This document shows positions 29,469 through 38,428 of a DNA stretch of 42,847 nucleotides, piece after piece. The notes beneath the pieces are model-generated. The model did not search any database. It was not told the origin of the DNA and worked only from the letters and a program-made list of their open reading frames with translations. The position numbers were made by a program, and so were the translations under genes. The DNA lies in NCBI GenBank assembly GCA_031261265.1, contig JAISKI010000047.1:1-42847 (forward strand), written 5' to 3'. The number at the start of each line of letters is the position of its first letter. The first letter of the stretch is position 1. Source of the stretch: Candidatus Peribacteria bacterium. Lineage in GTDB: Bacteria > Patescibacteria > JAEDAM01 > Absconditabacterales > Absconditicoccaceae.

Positions 29469-30125
29469 ATGAAAGATATTATCCTCTCTGGTATTCAAGC
29501 CAGTGGAAAAGGCACTCAAGCCAGACTTTTACTAGAGCATTTTTGAAAAAAAATGAAATACTGCGAAATGGGAGGGATCCTGAGAGCTTTGCAGTCCACG
29601 GAAAATCCGATTGGTGACTACCTCAAATACCTCACTTCACAAGGGATGCTCGTCAAAGACGGAATCGTCTCAAGTCTGCGAGGGGTATTTATGGAGACCT
29701 TAGAATCAGGAGATTTTGTACTCGGAGATGGAGTATTTCGTAGATTGGGGCAAACGATTAATATTGTTCAACAAATGCGAGATCACGAGAGATTATTCGC
29801 GGTCATTCACATAGAAATTTCTGATGAGGAGGTCTACAAAAGGTTATCAGGCAGACTGCTTTGCAGACAGTGCGGAAATACCTTCAATGCCACCCTCAAT
29901 CCTGAGCTTACCGTTGGAGGAAAATGTCCCTCCTGTGGCGGCGAACTGTATCGCCGTAATGATGATGAAGATAAAAAAGCTATAGAAAACAGAATTCAGG
30001 CTTTTTATCGTGATACGACTCCCTGCTTAGAACGGCTAGAATCCCAAAATTTGCTCGTTCGTATTGATGGGATGAAACCGGCACAGGAGATTTTTAAAGA
30101 GATTTTGGAGGTTATAGGGAAATAA
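29469..30125 (+). CDS. adk: Adenylate kinase with zinc-type LID
   Basis: 218-residue kinase (ATP + AMP to 2 ADP). The P-loop is GIQASGKGTQA (residues 8-18), where most have GPPGAGKGT. Residue 26 is a UGA-Gly in LLLEHFGKKMKYCEMGGILR. The AMP site includes LGDGVFRRLGQ. The LID has the zinc-type four cysteines, LCRQCGNTF and KCPSCGGEL, as in Gram-positive forms. RNDDEDKKAIENRI and YRDTTPCLERL follow. It ends in UAA. The divergence of the P-loop and of the AMP site is worth noting, but the family is clear. Another nucleoside monophosphate kinase activity is possible. Confidence 0.85.
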
Positions 30126-30134
30126 ATTACTACC

Positions 30135-30155
30135 AAAAAAACTGATAGAGATCAG
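30135..30155 (-). terminator. Terminator after tRNA-Leu
   Basis: On the minus strand CTGAT-CTCT-ATCAG is followed by a T7 tract, 17 bases beyond the tRNA 3' end. The same hairpin may also weakly end adk on the plus strand. Confidence 0.7.
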
Positions 30156-30171
30156 CCTTCTTTATATTTTT

Positions 30172-30253
30172 TGCCCAAAGGGGGATTCGAACCCCCACAC
30201 CTTACGGCACACGCACCTGAAGCGTGCATGTCTACCAGTTCCATCATTTGGGC
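30172..30253 (-). tRNA. tRNA-Leu(CAG)
   Basis: 82-base class II tRNA. The acceptor stem GCCCAAA pairs with TTTGGGC. The anticodon arm is CACGC-TTCAGGT-GCGTG, giving anticodon CAG (reads CUG). A variable arm (TGCCGTAAGGTGT) is typical of Leu. The T arm is GGGGG-TTCGAAT-CCCCC. The discriminator base is A. The CCA end is not encoded and must be added after transcription. It is not a UGA-reading tRNA. Confidence 0.95.
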
Positions 30254-30271
30254 TTGCAGGTGCAAATATAG

Positions 30272-31375
30272 TTATTTTGCCTGTAAATGCAAGACCACAA
30301 TTTCCCCTTCCGTCCCAATTCTAAAGGGTGTTCTCGTACCCGTTCCTTGGGACACAAAAGCAGTTCTCTCTTTCCAAAGATATTTCCCATAGGTGTAATC
30401 ATTCATCAATTGAGAGAGAAAATGCAGACCCCAAACCTGTCCTTTATGCGTATGCCCAGCCAGCTCCAAATCCACGGGAGTCTGAGCGACTTTAGAAAGA
30501 CGAATCGGTCTATGCGTTAAAAAAATCGTGTACTTTCCTGTATCTTTCATCTGACATTCCGCCAAAATGGCAGGTAGCTTTTTCTTTCCTCGGAGTTCTT
30601 TATCATCGATTCCCACTAATTGCAATTCTTTCCAGGTGGTAGAAGTATTTCTGAGCGGGATCATATTTCAGACTTTGAAAATCTTTTCGATGAGGGTAGT
30701 ATCAGGACCAAAATAAATGTCATGATTCCCAATCACAGCATACACAGGGACTTTGATTCTCTGAAATTCCTCGAAATAGTTGATATAGATATCATGAGGA
30801 ATATTGATCAAATCTCCTCCAATGAGCACGAGATCAGGTTGCTCCGCCAAAATTTTATTTACCAATTTACGTAAATATCGCTGAGAATGGAGCAAATCCG
30901 CATGCAAATCGCTGACAAATACGACCGTATGATCAGCTTTCAGTTTAGGGCTCTTGAGGATGAGATGGGTACTGATCAGCTTTTTATCTCTGATAAATCC
31001 TCCTATCGTCACTGCGAGAATAAAAAGGATAATCAGTGTCCCAGAAATTCTAATACTAGGATGTAAAATCTGCTCCAAAACGAGGACAGCAACCGTGATA
31101 GAAAGCAGGACTAGGAGTCGAAGAAATACACTTCCTATGCCGTGGAGAATCCTATTTTTCGCGAGATAGCAAAAATCCATGAGTGTCCCGACTCCAGCGA
31201 GGATAAATGATCCTACTACCAAATAAATCCACTGGTGAGAAAAGATGATTCCAAACCTCCACAAAATGTAGAGAAATTCTCCCCATAAAAGCCCGAATAC
31301 TACGAGTGCTTCCCCGAGAATTCCCGAAAATTTTCAGAATTTTTGAGTAAGTGATAAAAAGATACAGCCTCCCAT
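30272..31375 (-). CDS. Membrane metallophosphoesterase (YkuE-like), second of a pair
   Basis: 367 residues. About four N-terminal membrane helices are followed by a calcineurin-type phosphoesterase domain: VVFVSDLHADLLHS (DxH), LVLIGGDLIN (GD), YAVIGNHDIYF (GNHD), TIFLTHRP and LAGHTHKGQVWG (GHxH). This is the full dinuclear metal site. Two UGA codons are read as Gly, one in KFGKFSG near the N-terminus. Its ATG overlaps the UAA of the upstream paralogue by one base (TAATG). Such proteins often act on lipid or nucleotide phosphates at the membrane. Stop UAA. Confidence 0.88.
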
Positions 31376-32577
31376 TATTTTACTTCTTTAACTAAATGAA
31401 GCATCACAATCTCACTTCTAGTTCCAATCCTAAATGGAAGTCCTCGCGTTCCAATTCCTTGGGTGACGAAGGCAGTCCTTCCATCTTCTTCGTATTTTCC
31501 GTAGCCATAATCGTTCACCAATGCTACGATGTAGCTGAGTCCTCGGATTTGTCCTCTGTGGGTGTGTCCTGCGACTTCTAAGTCAATTGGGAAATCAGAA
31601 AGCTTTGAAAGGCTGATGGGTTGATGGGTCATCAGAATGTTGAAGGTTGGTCAGCTTTGAATATTGCTCGCTTCCAAAACTTCATGTAATCATTTCCCTT
31701 GTCCCGTCTGTAAGGTTACGGTTCAAACCGCTTTATTCATTCCATCTTTTTGTCGTTGCCCTTTTTCTTCTATTCCGATGAGTTGAATATTTTCCTCTGG
31801 AAGAGTGAGGCTTTGATTGTAGAGAAATTGAATGGGAGTGTGCTGTTGGATGTAGTCCAGTGCTTCCAAACTTCCCATAGTGTCGTGGTTTCCTTCTACT
31901 GCATACATCGGAATGTGAATGTCAGAAAGGATTTTGTAGGCTTCTGCTTGTCTGACATTCGCTCTGTTGAAAAAGTCTCCTGCGATGAGGACAAAGTCAG
32001 GCTGTTGAAGTTCAATCTGCTTTTTCAGTGCTTTCAAATGGACGTGATAGAGCAGGTCATCAACATGAAGGTCTGCGACGAGCATAATGTTCACATCATT
32101 CGGAATTTTGTCGGTGGTGATAGTGGTTTCGGTGATTTTAGTCGTTAAAGCATTATACACTCCGTAGGCAAGAATCAGCAAAAAAACGCTGAGTGTTGGC
32201 AACCCCCTCTTCCGTCGTCCTCACTTCCACTTCGTTTCAGTTCGTCCTCCTCCCTCTCCCCCTGACAGGGGAGTAAAAAAAAGGAAAGTGCTGATGAGGT
32301 GTTCAATTCCCATTAAAATTGCTACGATGGGAATGAGCATAAACATCCGAGAACCGATACTTCCGAGAATGGAGAAAAATTTGGTATTGGCGAAAGTGGC
32401 AGTTTGGAGTCCGACTACGATTAGGGTGATGAGCAGGCTGATGAAGAGAATTATCAGTTTACTATTGATTTGTCCTCCGAAGATAGCTATTCGTCTGGTG
32501 ATAGTGTAGTAATTTGCTCCCGTGAAGAGGAGTGTGATGAGGGCTATTGCACCAGCCATTCAAAAGGTATTGAACAT
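31375..32577 (-). CDS. Membrane metallophosphoesterase (YkuE-like), first of a pair
   Basis: 400 residues, paralogue of the gene it overlaps. The start MFNTFGMAGAIALITLLFTG includes a UGA-Gly. Four membrane helices follow. A linker (residues about 102-126, SGGEGGGRTETKWKGRRKRG) is encoded by a palindromic repeat. Then comes the catalytic domain: LVADLHVDDLLY, FVLIAGDFFN, YAVEGNHDTMG, ILMTHQPISL and VAGHTHRGQIRG. Several UGA-Gly codons fall in it. It is probably membrane-bound with the catalytic domain on one face. Stop UAA. Confidence 0.88.
32200..32273. repeat. Short copy of the palindromic element, inside a coding sequence
   Basis: It shares CAACCCCCTCTTCCG with the left arm of the 19157-19306 element, and a CTCCCC...GGGGAG palindrome with its right part. 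About 74 bases lie inside the phosphoesterase gene, in frame, coding for the basic Gly/Arg/Lys-rich linker. Confidence 0.62.
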
Positions 32578-32594
32578 TGGAGAGAGATAAAAGG

Positions 32595-32945
32595 TTAAAG
32601 ACTTTCAAGCAAGCTCATTGCTTCTTCTTTTTGATCGAAAGGGACGAAGATATGGTCGTGATGAACTCCCGCTACTACATTACAACTAATTCCTTGCTCC
32701 GCCAAAACTTTTGAAAAGGCTGAAGTAATCCCTATCATCTCTAAATCCGTTTCCGTTGCGAGAGTAATCCAAGCACAGCGAAAAGAATATATATATCCAT
32801 ATTTTCTAGCAATATCTTCTGCTAGAATGATGGTAGTTCCTTCCTGTTCCTGAAAAGTCATGAGAGCTTCTTTGGGAGGAATATCCCCGATAGGAAGGGA
32901 AATGAAACAATATATTCCCTCATTGAGTTTTGGGTGAAGTTGCAT
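32595..32945 (-). CDS. ACT-domain protein (CASTOR/ACT_7-like)
   Basis: 116 residues resembling paired ACT-type ligand-binding domains of the DUF2241/ACT_7 group. Visible are EGIYCFISLPIGDIPPKEAL near the start, CAWITLATETDLEMIGITSAFSKVLAEQGISC and VAGVHHDHIFVPFDQKEEAMSLLESL at the end. Such proteins sense amino acids. No UGA codons. Stop UAA; 17 bases separate it from the phosphoesterase pair downstream. Confidence 0.8.
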   Translation of the reverse strand: MQLHPKLNEGIYCFISLPIGDIPPKEALMTFQEQEGTTIILAEDIARKYGYIYSFRCAWITLATETDLEMIGITSAFSKVLAEQGISCNVVAGVHHDHIFVPFDQKEEAMSLLESL

Positions 32946-33002
32946 TAGGTATCTATGAAGAGATAAGAATAGGTTATTGCCTTAAGATAAACTGAATTAA
33001 TA

Positions 33003-34028
33003 CTAATAAGCAATGAGCATAGTTTCATAATAGGGATGGAAAGGATTAGCATTAATTACTTTATATATATATCATAAATTTCGGCTCTCTAATAAAGGTT
33101 TGATTTCAAAAAAATCCTTTCAAGTATGATAGATACTGATGAGTAAGATTGGTTTAAATTGCTTAATGGTAGCCTCAGCTCATCTTATAGATCCTAATTC
33201 TTGTCCCTCTACATCCCATTTAATCAATCAGACATTTATCTGATTTTCTTTTGTGAACTGATCTATGGTAGTTATTTCTATTTCTTCTGTAGATCATGTA
33301 TCATTCCCTATTGATGACTCATTTCCTCTTTCGCTAATACTTGCTTTTATCATTTTTTCTCCGACTCATTTTTTTATGGGAATGAGAACATTTTCTAAAT
33401 TATTAAGTCTAATGGTTTGTTTCAAGAGTGAATAATTTTCCTGTTGTGGTTCAAAACAATAGATTTTATCATATTCTTCTAGCTCTTTAGAAAACATCAG
33501 GGCACTATCTCAAATAAATGCTCCACAGTCTAAAATGCTTTTCCCTGCTAAATTTTTACTAGCTACCTCTCCTAGTCAACACTTATAGTAGAAGATGGAA
33601 TCCCCCCACCAAGGTATCGACAATTTTCAATAGCTTCCATAGGAGTTTCTGGATTTTACAATATCATTTCTTTGTTGAACGAATTCTTTAGGATAAAAAC
33701 CTTTTTCATACCAAATTCTATTCTTATTAAACCAGTGCTTTGATAAACTTTTTTTATATAAACGAATAAGAGTCTCATTAATAGTGGAGATACTCTGTGG
33801 GTCCAATCAACTAACTAAATTGGTATATTTCGTTCCTATAATTTTTCCCTTTTTTATCGAAATGCCGTGCTGCTTCCAATACTTCCAGTGATGAGTATCC
33901 CGTCATTCTTCTGGAATATAAATAATTTTAAGTAGTACTATCAGTCGTGCTGGATATTGAAATTTAAAAATTTTCCCTAAAAATTTCAGAAAGGGTAAAT
34001 ATATTTTTTGGTAGAGAGTTTGTAGCAT
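33003..34028 (-). CDS. FkbM-family SAM-dependent methyltransferase
   Basis: 341 residues containing eleven in-frame UGA codons, so it is undetectable under the standard code. The SAM-binding region reads ILDCGAFIGDSALMFSKEL, then KIYCFEPQQENYSLLKQTIRL and NNLENVLIPIKKGVGE. The family C-terminal signature follows: LIKWDVEGQELGSIRGAEAT, then KPILLISIYHTGKDFFEI and HPYYETMLIAY. The N-terminal 100 residues contain two short hydrophobic basic stretches. FkbM enzymes O-methylate sugars or polyketides, so surface-glycan modification is likely. The start at 34028 avoids overlapping the upstream gene; 34094 is an alternative. Stop UAG. Confidence 0.85.
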
Positions 34029-34062
34029 GCAAGAGATATTATGATGTAAAATGATATTTTCC

Positions 34063-34992
34063 TTATTTATTAAGTAAATTGAGGTAATAATCAAGTCCTT
34101 TAAAAATAGCGATCCCTATTATGAAAAAGAGGCAAGCTACCAGGATAAGTTGATAGGCGGGAGCTTTAGTTTTATGTTCAGTTTGGCTTTTTCTAGCAAA
34201 TTTATAAGTTTTGTAATCCTCATCAGTCAGGTTTTTAAGCTTACTTGTAGTATTCTGAGTATAAATATTTTTATTTTGGGAAGTCAGGGGTCCTAGTAAG
34301 TGATTTCGGGTAAGAGTAGCCAGCTTGATATGGGTATCTTCGTAATGTAGAGTAATAGGAGCATTTTGGACTATAGTGTTTTTACCTTTTTTACAGATAG
34401 TCTGACGAAACATATCGTTGTGTACTTTTTCTAAGCTTGTAGTACAGTGTCTGGCACTATGATGTTTAGCTTTTTTAAAGCTATGTACGTATCTCCTTAT
34501 TTTCCCGAGTGTATTGATATAATGCTCAACAAAAAAATTAGCTCCTTCTTTGAGCAGAGGGTTGCTATAATGATTAAAAGGGGTTTCAAAGACGTATTTT
34601 ATCACATCTCCGCTTTTTTTATCTACTTTGACTAAAATAGATTCAATATCATAGAGAGGATATCCATAGTATACACTCCTAAAAATTGCATAGCTGGTAT
34701 TGTGAAGCCAATTACTGCTTTTTTCGTTTTCTCGACAGGGAGAATAGATAATGTCGTAGGTTTCTTTATTTTCTACTACTTCATACCAAGTTCGTAAAAG
34801 CTTTGGGTTATTTTGTTGAGGATCATCATAGAGGAGTGGCTGATATTGTTTAGCAAAATCATAGAGACGTATACTTTCTTTGATATATATATCGTGATTA
34901 AATGGGAGGATTTCATAAGCTCTTTTTATTCTTCCCGTTAAAAATGCAGATATCATAAAGCTTACTATCCCTATTAGCACTAATATTCCCAT
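34063..34992 (-). CDS. Unrecognised protein with terminal membrane helices
   Basis: 309 residues. A membrane helix lies at the N-terminus (GILVLIGIVSFMISAFL) and another at the C-terminus (LILVACLFFIIGIAIF). Between them is a soluble, Tyr/His/Lys-rich region with a beta-like core (YDIIYSPCRENEK, WLHNTSYAIFRSVYYG). No family is recognised. It has no UGA codons although its neighbour downstream is full of them. Stop UAA. It lies 35 bases upstream of the FkbM gene and 43 bases downstream of trpS. Confidence 0.75.
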   Translation of the reverse strand: MGILVLIGIVSFMISAFLTGRIKRAYEILPFNHDIYIKESIRLYDFAKQYQPLLYDDPQQNNPKLLRTWYEVVENKETYDIIYSPCRENEKSSNWLHNTSYAIFRSVYYGYPLYDIESILVKVDKKSGDVIKYVFETPFNHYSNPLLKEGANFFVEHYINTLGKIRRYVHSFKKAKHHSARHCTTSLEKVHNDMFRQTICKKGKNTIVQNAPITLHYEDTHIKLATLTRNHLLGPLTSQNKNIYTQNTTSKLKNLTDEDYKTYKFARKSQTEHKTKAPAYQLILVACLFFIIGIAIFKGLDYYLNLLNK

Positions 34993-35035
34993 TTTTTAAA
35001 AAGACGATATAAAAGGGGCATTTACTAGGTAGAAA

Positions 35036-36019
35036 TTAAGATAAACTGAATCAGACTTTTTTATAAACGTCTTGAATCTTTTTCTCAGAGATACCACTTA
35101 CTTTTTCTTTATTCTTTGCTAAAAGAGCAATGATTTCCTCATCACTGATACTTCTATAGTTTTCCTGAATCGGTTGCAAATAGGCTCGCATCTTTTCGAA
35201 AGCATAGTCCTTGGCTTCTTTATAGGAATATCCACCAGCAAGATATTTCGTCCTTCGAGCCTGATCTTCCTCGGGAGTAAGGAAAAATTTTCCGATGTTG
35301 TACACATTACATTCATCAGGATTTTTTGGCTCTTCGACGGTCTTCATATCTGTGGAAATCTGTTTCACTTTCTTCGAAAGTGTCTTTTCATCATCTAAAA
35401 GTCCGATATAATTATTGTAGGATTTGGACATTTTACGACCATCCAGTCCCGTGATAGTTGCCACTTCTGCAGGGATAAAGGGCTCTGGCAGAGTGAAAGT
35501 TTCTCCAAATTGGCGATTGAATTTTGCTGCAATGTCGCGAGCATATTCCACATGCTGTTTTTGGTCTTTCCCAACGGGTACGAGGTCGGCATCGTAGAGT
35601 AAAATATCCGCCGCCATCAGGATAGGATAATTGAAGGTTCCTACTCAGATTTCTCCAGCTTTTCCATGGGCGAGAGCGTCTTTGTAGCTGTGCATTCTTT
35701 CCATGGTTCCCATAATGGTGATACAACTGAGTACCCGATTGAGCTGTGCATGTCCAGGAATATCTGTAGGATTATAAATATATACCTTATCGGTATCGAT
35801 CCCGAGTGCTTTATACAGCTTTAAAATGGTGAGGCTCCGCTTTTTCAAAGTCTCTGCATCGTGTAAGACCGTGAGTCCGTGCATATTAGCCAAAAAGAGA
35901 AAAAATTCAGCATCTTTTTCGGTATTGACCAAGTTTACAAAAGGTCTGATCGCTCCGAAGAGATTCCCGAGATGAAGCTGTTCTCCTGTGGGTTTTAGTC
36001 CCGTTAAAATTCTTTTCAT
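35036..36019 (-). CDS. trpS: Tryptophanyl-tRNA synthetase
   Basis: 327-residue class I synthetase. PTGEQLHLGN is the HIGH region and GRKMSKSYNN the KMSKS loop. Middle landmarks: ANMHGLTVLHDA, NPTDIPGHAQLNRVLSC and MAADILLYDADLVPVGKDQKQHVEYARDIA. Two UGA-Gly codons: one between KAGEI and VGTFNYPILM (complement 35645-35647), the other near the end at complement 35051-35053. The latter would be a false stop six codons before the true UAA. I start at MKRILTGLKPTG, since a longer start adds residues the family lacks. Confidence 0.94.
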
Positions 36020-36094
36020 CCTGCAAACACAAAAATAAAAAATCCTTTCCCAAGATAATAGAAAAAAGAACCTGCTTTTCAAGTCTATATAAAC

Positions 36095-36149
36095 AAAAAA
36101 CTCAGCAATAATTTCTATTCGTTATATTGAATAGCATTATTCTGAGTTT
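36095..36149 (-). terminator. Terminator overlapping the end of the small basic protein gene
   Basis: AAACTCAG pairs with CTGAGTTT over a long inner stem with additional AATAAT/ATTATT pairing, and the minus strand continues as T6. The 5' arm overlaps the last codons of the 36137-36517 gene (Leu-Asn-Ser-Glu-stop). Confidence 0.75.
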
Positions 36150-36517
36150 AGAAATTCTTTCCAAGCCCGATCAAACGATTTTTTTGTGAGCTTGGGGATG
36201 CCTGCGAGGGTACAACAAACGAAGATTTTCGCTCCGTGGAGCGTAGTATTGTGAAATGCTTTGAGATCACAACTTCCTCTTCCAAAGATTTTATGAGCCT
36301 GAGGCCCAATAAATAAGGCGTGATTCCCAGAAAGTGGAGTTTCCCCTTCCTTTTTCAGTTTACGGTAGCCTCTGACCTTTTTTTTCAATCGGTATCGATA
36401 CGGTTTTTTTTGCCTTCTCAGGCTTTTGTTGGTTTTGAAAATAATTTCCAAAATCTCTTGAATAGGGCACCGCACAGCACCCTCTAGAGCAACCCAACGA
36501 ATTTTTGGTACTGCCAT
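36137..36517 (-). CDS. Unrecognised small basic protein
   Basis: 126 residues, very basic in the middle (SLRRQKKPYRYRLKKKVRGY then RKLKKEG). A Cys- and His-bearing C-terminal half follows: GRGSCDLKAFHNTTLHGAKI, FVCCTLAGIP. The basic patch suggests RNA or DNA binding. No UGA codons. Stop UAA. No family recognised; it could be a ribosome- or nucleic-acid-associated protein. It stands just upstream of trpS on the same strand behind its own terminator. Confidence 0.6.
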   Translation of the reverse strand: MAVPKIRWVALEGAVRCPIQEILEIIFKTNKSLRRQKKPYRYRLKKKVRGYRKLKKEGETPLSGNHALFIGPQAHKIFGRGSCDLKAFHNTTLHGAKIFVCCTLAGIPKLTKKSFDRAWKEFLNSE

Positions 36518-36683
36518 ATTAAGTGCTTTATTTATGTTTTTATTCTACCCGCAGTATACTATATTTATGTGCGAAATCAATAGGAAAGTATAAAAATCTG
36601 GTTTTCGGTACTTTTTGTTGATTTTATGAGATAAATTCATATACTACGAGAAATGAACATTTTATTCCTTACGTTGGAACACG

Positions 36684-37361
36684 ATGCCCACTCGAGTCGC
36701 ACGAATTATCATCATCGCAGTAGTAATAGTATTGTTGCTTCTCTTGAGAAAATATCTCAAAAGACTGATTTTTATCATTATCCTTCTTGGACTAGCATTT
36801 TTTATCTACGGATTATTTAGTCCTTCTGGAGCATCTCGTCTTCGATATGGAGTAAAAACTTTTCCCCAGAGAATGGCATCTTTTTTTTGAGGAGAACTAG
36901 TATTGCCCTATGTTGATTTGCCTACCATTGATCTTCCTGCTGTGGATCTTCCTTCTGATGATCCTGCTTCCCTAGATTCTCCTTCTCCAGATCTACCTTC
37001 TTTGCCCCTCCAGACTTCATCACTCCCTTCTGACACTACAGAAACACCTGCCTCCACAGCTTCTAAAGCATTCACCAAGAAATATTCCTCTGGATTATCC
37101 GTTATTTCCGCTAAGATCCATGATAAAATAGCCACTTCTCCGTCCATTCCTTCAGAGGAAACCGAAAAATCTGAGCCTGAATCTGTTCCAGAGGTACTTC
37201 CAGCACCCATTGAAGAAAAAATTGAAGAAAAAACTCCTGAGAAAGCTCCTTCTGTTCCTTCTACTACCACCAAGAAACCCACTCCTGCTCCCACTCCTTC
37301 AGGGCTTTCTTCCCAAGATATTCGTGATGCAGAAAAACTCTGGGGAATGCTTTTAGACTAA
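36684..37361 (+). CDS. Membrane protein with Pro/Ser-rich exported tail
   Basis: 225 residues. Two hydrophobic helices (ARIIIIAVVIVLLLLL and LIFIIILLGLAFFIYGLF) occupy residues 5-47. A UGA-Gly (in SFFGGEL) follows. Then comes a low-complexity stretch with LPTIDLPAVDLP, Ser/Pro/Asp runs, Pro/Glu/Lys-rich KIEEKTPEKAPSVP and a short end DIRDAEKLWGMLLD. This looks like a membrane-anchored stalk protein; the repeated LPxxDLP may extend the chain. No known family. Confidence 0.7.
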
Positions 37362-37409
37362 TGTTTCTCTTATGGGTTGCTTTTTGAAGCTATTTTCTTG
37401 TTGTAGCAA

Positions 37410-37453
37410 AATAGAAATGTCAGTAAATTCCCAATAATAGAAATGTCAGTAAA
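37410..37453. repeat. 18-bp direct repeat downstream of membrane protein gene
   Basis: AATAGAAATGTCAGTAAA occurs at 37410-37427 and again at 37436-37453. A partly matching inverted segment lies beyond the MITE near 37792-37808. The region 37362-37525 has no gene. Confidence 0.55.
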
Positions 37454-37525
37454 AGTTAAAATCAATTGATTTTTTATGATCATATCTTTAAAACACCAAT
37501 AACCCCAAAGAGGTTTAACAAATTA

Positions 37526-37752
37526 GCACAGGGCAACGCCCTGTGTAGGGTAGAATACCCTAAGACAAGCCACGAAGTGGCGTAATAATTTATAAAAATC
37601 ATCACATAAAACAGGATTATAAGGATGAGTTGTTGTTATTTCTGAAAAAATACAATGTAGATTATGATGCAAAATATCTCTGGGAATAATTATTCCGCCA
37701 CTTCGTGGCTTATCCCGTAATTCTACGGGGTACACAGGGCGTTGCCCTGTGC
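37526..37752. mobile_element. MITE-like element with 65-bp inverted repeats
   Basis: The left arm 37526-37590 and right arm 37688-37752 are imperfect inverted copies, 65 bases each. Each arm holds three hairpins in the same order: CACAGGGC-AAC-GCCCTGTG; a 6-bp stem with loop GAA or GAAT (AGGGTA/TACCCT versus CCCGTA/TACGGG); and GCCAC-GAA-GTGGC. The middle hairpin changes sequence but keeps pairing. The interior holds a transposase C-terminus, so this is probably a non-autonomous derivative of a REP-transposase element. The whole gap 37362-37919 has no intact gene. Another small hairpin GCCCC/GGGGC lies outside, near 37764. Confidence 0.82.
37591..37689 (+). pseudogene. Remnant of a transposase C-terminus
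   Basis: An open frame of 32 codons to UAA reads YKNHHIKQDYKDELLLFLKK, then YNVDYDAKYLWE. This resembles the C-terminal tail of some REP-associated/IS200-like transposases (DELLxFLxKxNVxYDxxYLW). No start codon or upstream catalytic motif is left, and the inverted arms of the MITE flank it directly. It differs from the tail of the intact RAYT at 16523, so it derives from another copy or subfamily. Confidence 0.65.
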
Positions 37753-37919
37753 TAGTATGTTTCGCCCCCTCGGGGCTAGTTATTTTGTAAATCTGACATT
37801 CTTATTTTTACCTACTACTGTCATTTTAACTCTTCTGGGTTTCCCTTTGAAGCTATTTTCTCTTGTAAAATCTTTCAAAAACTGTATAGAGAAAGTAGTT
37901 TTATCTTTTCTCAAACAGA

Positions 37920-38420
37920 ATGAACAAAAAAATTCTCGTCTTAGCCTCTTATGTTGCATTGCTTTTGCTGGTAGGATGTGGAGCTCCTAGATTGATCGAT
38001 GAAAATGATAGAGTCACTTTCGACTACACGTTATCTTTTGAAGATGGTACTCCTCGCTATGCGGGTACCGAGACGGTGACGATCTCTCAGACTTCTGATC
38101 CTTTGTATCTCGCTTTAAGCACCCCTCTCATGGGACAGCAAGCAGGGGATGAAGTGACAGGGACCTTATTGCCTACAGAGAGCCAACTGGCAACCTATGA
38201 TTATAATGCAGTGCAAAAATATACTTCCGTCCACCTTCCTTCTAGGGAAATCTTGCCCGTAGTAGGAGAATCACTCTTCTTCTGAAATTTGGGTACGGGT
38301 AGAGTGACAGCAATCGACCAAGAAGAAGGGATTACTCACTATACGGTGGATTTCAATCCGAGAGAAAGCTACGAACCTTTGATTTACACGCTAAAAGTAG
38401 TGAGTGTCGAGAAAAAATAA
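37920..38420 (+). CDS. FKBP-type peptidyl-prolyl isomerase-like lipoprotein
   Basis: 166 residues. The signal peptide has lipobox LLVGC (Cys about 20). The body begins VTFDYTLSFEDGTPRYAG, close to the SlyD-like FKBP opening (xVxFxYTLxxDDG). Then come LYLALSTPLMGQQAGDEVTG, NLGTGRVTAIDQEEGITHYTVDFNP and PLIYTLKVVSVEKK. The glycine before NLGTG is UGA (38283-38285). It is probably an envelope folding catalyst in the SlyD/FKBP group; active-site aromatics are only partly clear, so a non-catalytic relative is possible. Stop UAA, 8 bases before the convergent large gene. Confidence 0.75.
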
Positions 38421-38428
38421 CAACCTTT

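Noticed and set aside
30172..30253. A UGA-decoding tRNA-Gly
   Set aside because: The only tRNA seen has anticodon CAG and a long variable arm, so it is tRNA-Leu.
35433..35726. Overlapping minus-strand open frames within trpS
   Set aside because: They are alternate frames of the conserved trpS sequence, with Arg/Ser-rich shadow translation.
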